Made by a program: the position numbers and the translations under genes
NCBI GenBank assembly: GCA_002084985.1
Contig: MZGO01000108.1
Location: 1 to 6,732 of the forward strand
Length of the DNA: 6,732 bases
Direction of reading: 5' to 3'
Origin: Thermotoga sp. 4484_232
GTDB lineage: Bacteria; Thermotogota; Thermotogae; Thermotogales; Thermotogaceae
In this document: piece after piece, positions 6,244-6,732 of the stretch
Position numbering within the stretch: position 1 is the first letter of the stretch
Layout: every line of letters begins with the position of its first letter
The notes under the pieces: model-generated
Told to the model about the DNA's origin: nothing
Database searches by the model: none
What the model saw: the letters and a program-made list of their open reading frames with translations, nothing else

Positions 6244-6732
6244 TCAATACGGAAATTCTGGAAATGCGTACCCTGGGGATCTTTGAGGATTTGAAAGTCC
6301 CAGTATTCTCGCATAATCTAAATCCCAAGCAGATTCCCATGCGTACCAGTAAAGAACGACTTTTTCAGAAACCTGATATTCGTATGCAATGGAAATTATA
6401 TAACTCCAGATATCATAATTTGAGGTATATTCTATCAAATCCTCCAGAAAACCGCTTGTCCATTCTCCACCTGTATCTTCTGGATTTGGATCGTCGTCAT
6501 CATCTATGTCCCCATATGAAGATTTATCAGCGTCCGTTGCTGTAAGAACTATAGCTACATTTTCAAGATCATCTAGATCATCTACAAAGCTTCCAGAGTG
6601 GCATGCATCTATTATGATCTTGAAGGTCACGTTTGGAAACTCTTCTAGCATATTCTTGAACTCCTGAGCAGTCATACTGGTGTTTCCCATGACCAGGACA
6701 TCACGTCCACCGTGGGTCACTATGTATATCGA
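6244..6732 (-). CDS. Clan CD cysteine peptidase (caspase/legumain-like), N-terminus outside window
   Basis: The frame is open to the right edge (SIYIVTHGGRDVLVMG...), so the start is missing; 162 residues are visible to the TGA at 6244-6246. Two hydrophobic strands end in the catalytic dyad of clan CD peptidases: His7 in YIVTHGG and Cys44 in KIIIDACHSGSF, numbered from the window edge. This clan holds caspases, metacaspases, legumains (C13), gingipains and separases. Downstream, TATDADKSSYGD and GGEWTSGFLEDL correspond to the strand and helix after the active site. Between them is an acidic loop (about residues 75-86) rich in Asp, a possible calcium or specificity site. Aromatic residues are frequent near the C-terminus (VVLYWYAWESAW). 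The specific family cannot be assigned, and the protein could be secreted since its N-terminus is unseen. The PHP gene follows 21 bp downstream on the same strand. Confidence 0.85.
   Translation of the reverse strand, partial: SIYIVTHGGRDVLVMGNTSMTAQEFKNMLEEFPNVTFKIIIDACHSGSFVDDLDDLENVAIVLTATDADKSSYGDIDDDDDPNPEDTGGEWTSGFLEDLIEYTSNYDIWSYIISIAYEYQVSEKVVLYWYAWESAWDLDYARILGLSNPQRSPGYAFPEFPY

Noticed and set aside
6189..6545. 118-codon + strand frame at the right side
   Set aside because: Antisense of the PHP start and the peptidase, which carries clear clan CD motifs.

Overview
The window looks like chromosomal DNA of a hyperthermophilic bacterium of the order Thermotogales, most likely Thermotoga or a close relative. 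The reasons are the GroEL/GroES sequences (an 88-residue GroES, and a GroEL without the Gly-Gly-Met tail), strong AGGAGG-type ribosome sites, frequent AGA/AGG arginine codons, a spoVS gene outside any visible sporulation context, and an RND exporter of the type common in thermophiles. This assignment is inference from sequence character; no search was run.

Left block (1-2448, + strand): the 3' part of an RND/MMPL-superfamily exporter, cut by the window edge and broken by two single-base frameshifts, followed closely by a small soluble protein of unknown function with one more single-base frameshift. A strong GC hairpin at 2453-2478 separates this block from the convergent chaperonin operon.

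Centre block (2485-4467, - strand): the groES-groEL operon, read right to left, intact and tightly coupled (the groEL ribosome site overlaps the groES stop). Upstream of groES lie a CIRCE operator (HrcA site, one mismatch) and a plausible sigma-A promoter whose predicted start falls inside CIRCE. Beyond this is about 280 bp of AT-rich, apparently non-coding DNA.

Right-centre block (4751-5514, + strand): a good promoter drives a four-tRNA cluster, Gly(TCC)-Arg(TCT)-His(GTG)-Arg(TCG), all with encoded CCA. The first two genes abut with no spacer. spoVS follows 63 bp later with no obvious promoter of its own, so it may be cotranscribed with the tRNAs. A canonical intrinsic terminator closes the unit.

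Right block (5519-6732, - strand): a clan CD (caspase/legumain-like) cysteine peptidase, cut by the right edge, followed 21 bp downstream by a PHP-domain protein whose frame is broken by an apparent one-base deletion in a GGGGTTTT run. The PHP N-terminus also seems to lack the usual HxH metal motif.

The main oddity is four single-base frame disruptions in three non-essential-looking genes while the chaperonin and spoVS genes are intact. Draft-sequence error is the simplest explanation, and real gene decay is the alternative. A 40-bp duplicated segment inside the exporter gene is a separate irregularity. I see no CRISPR array, insertion sequence or clear novel system; the peptidase-PHP pair is the least explained content.
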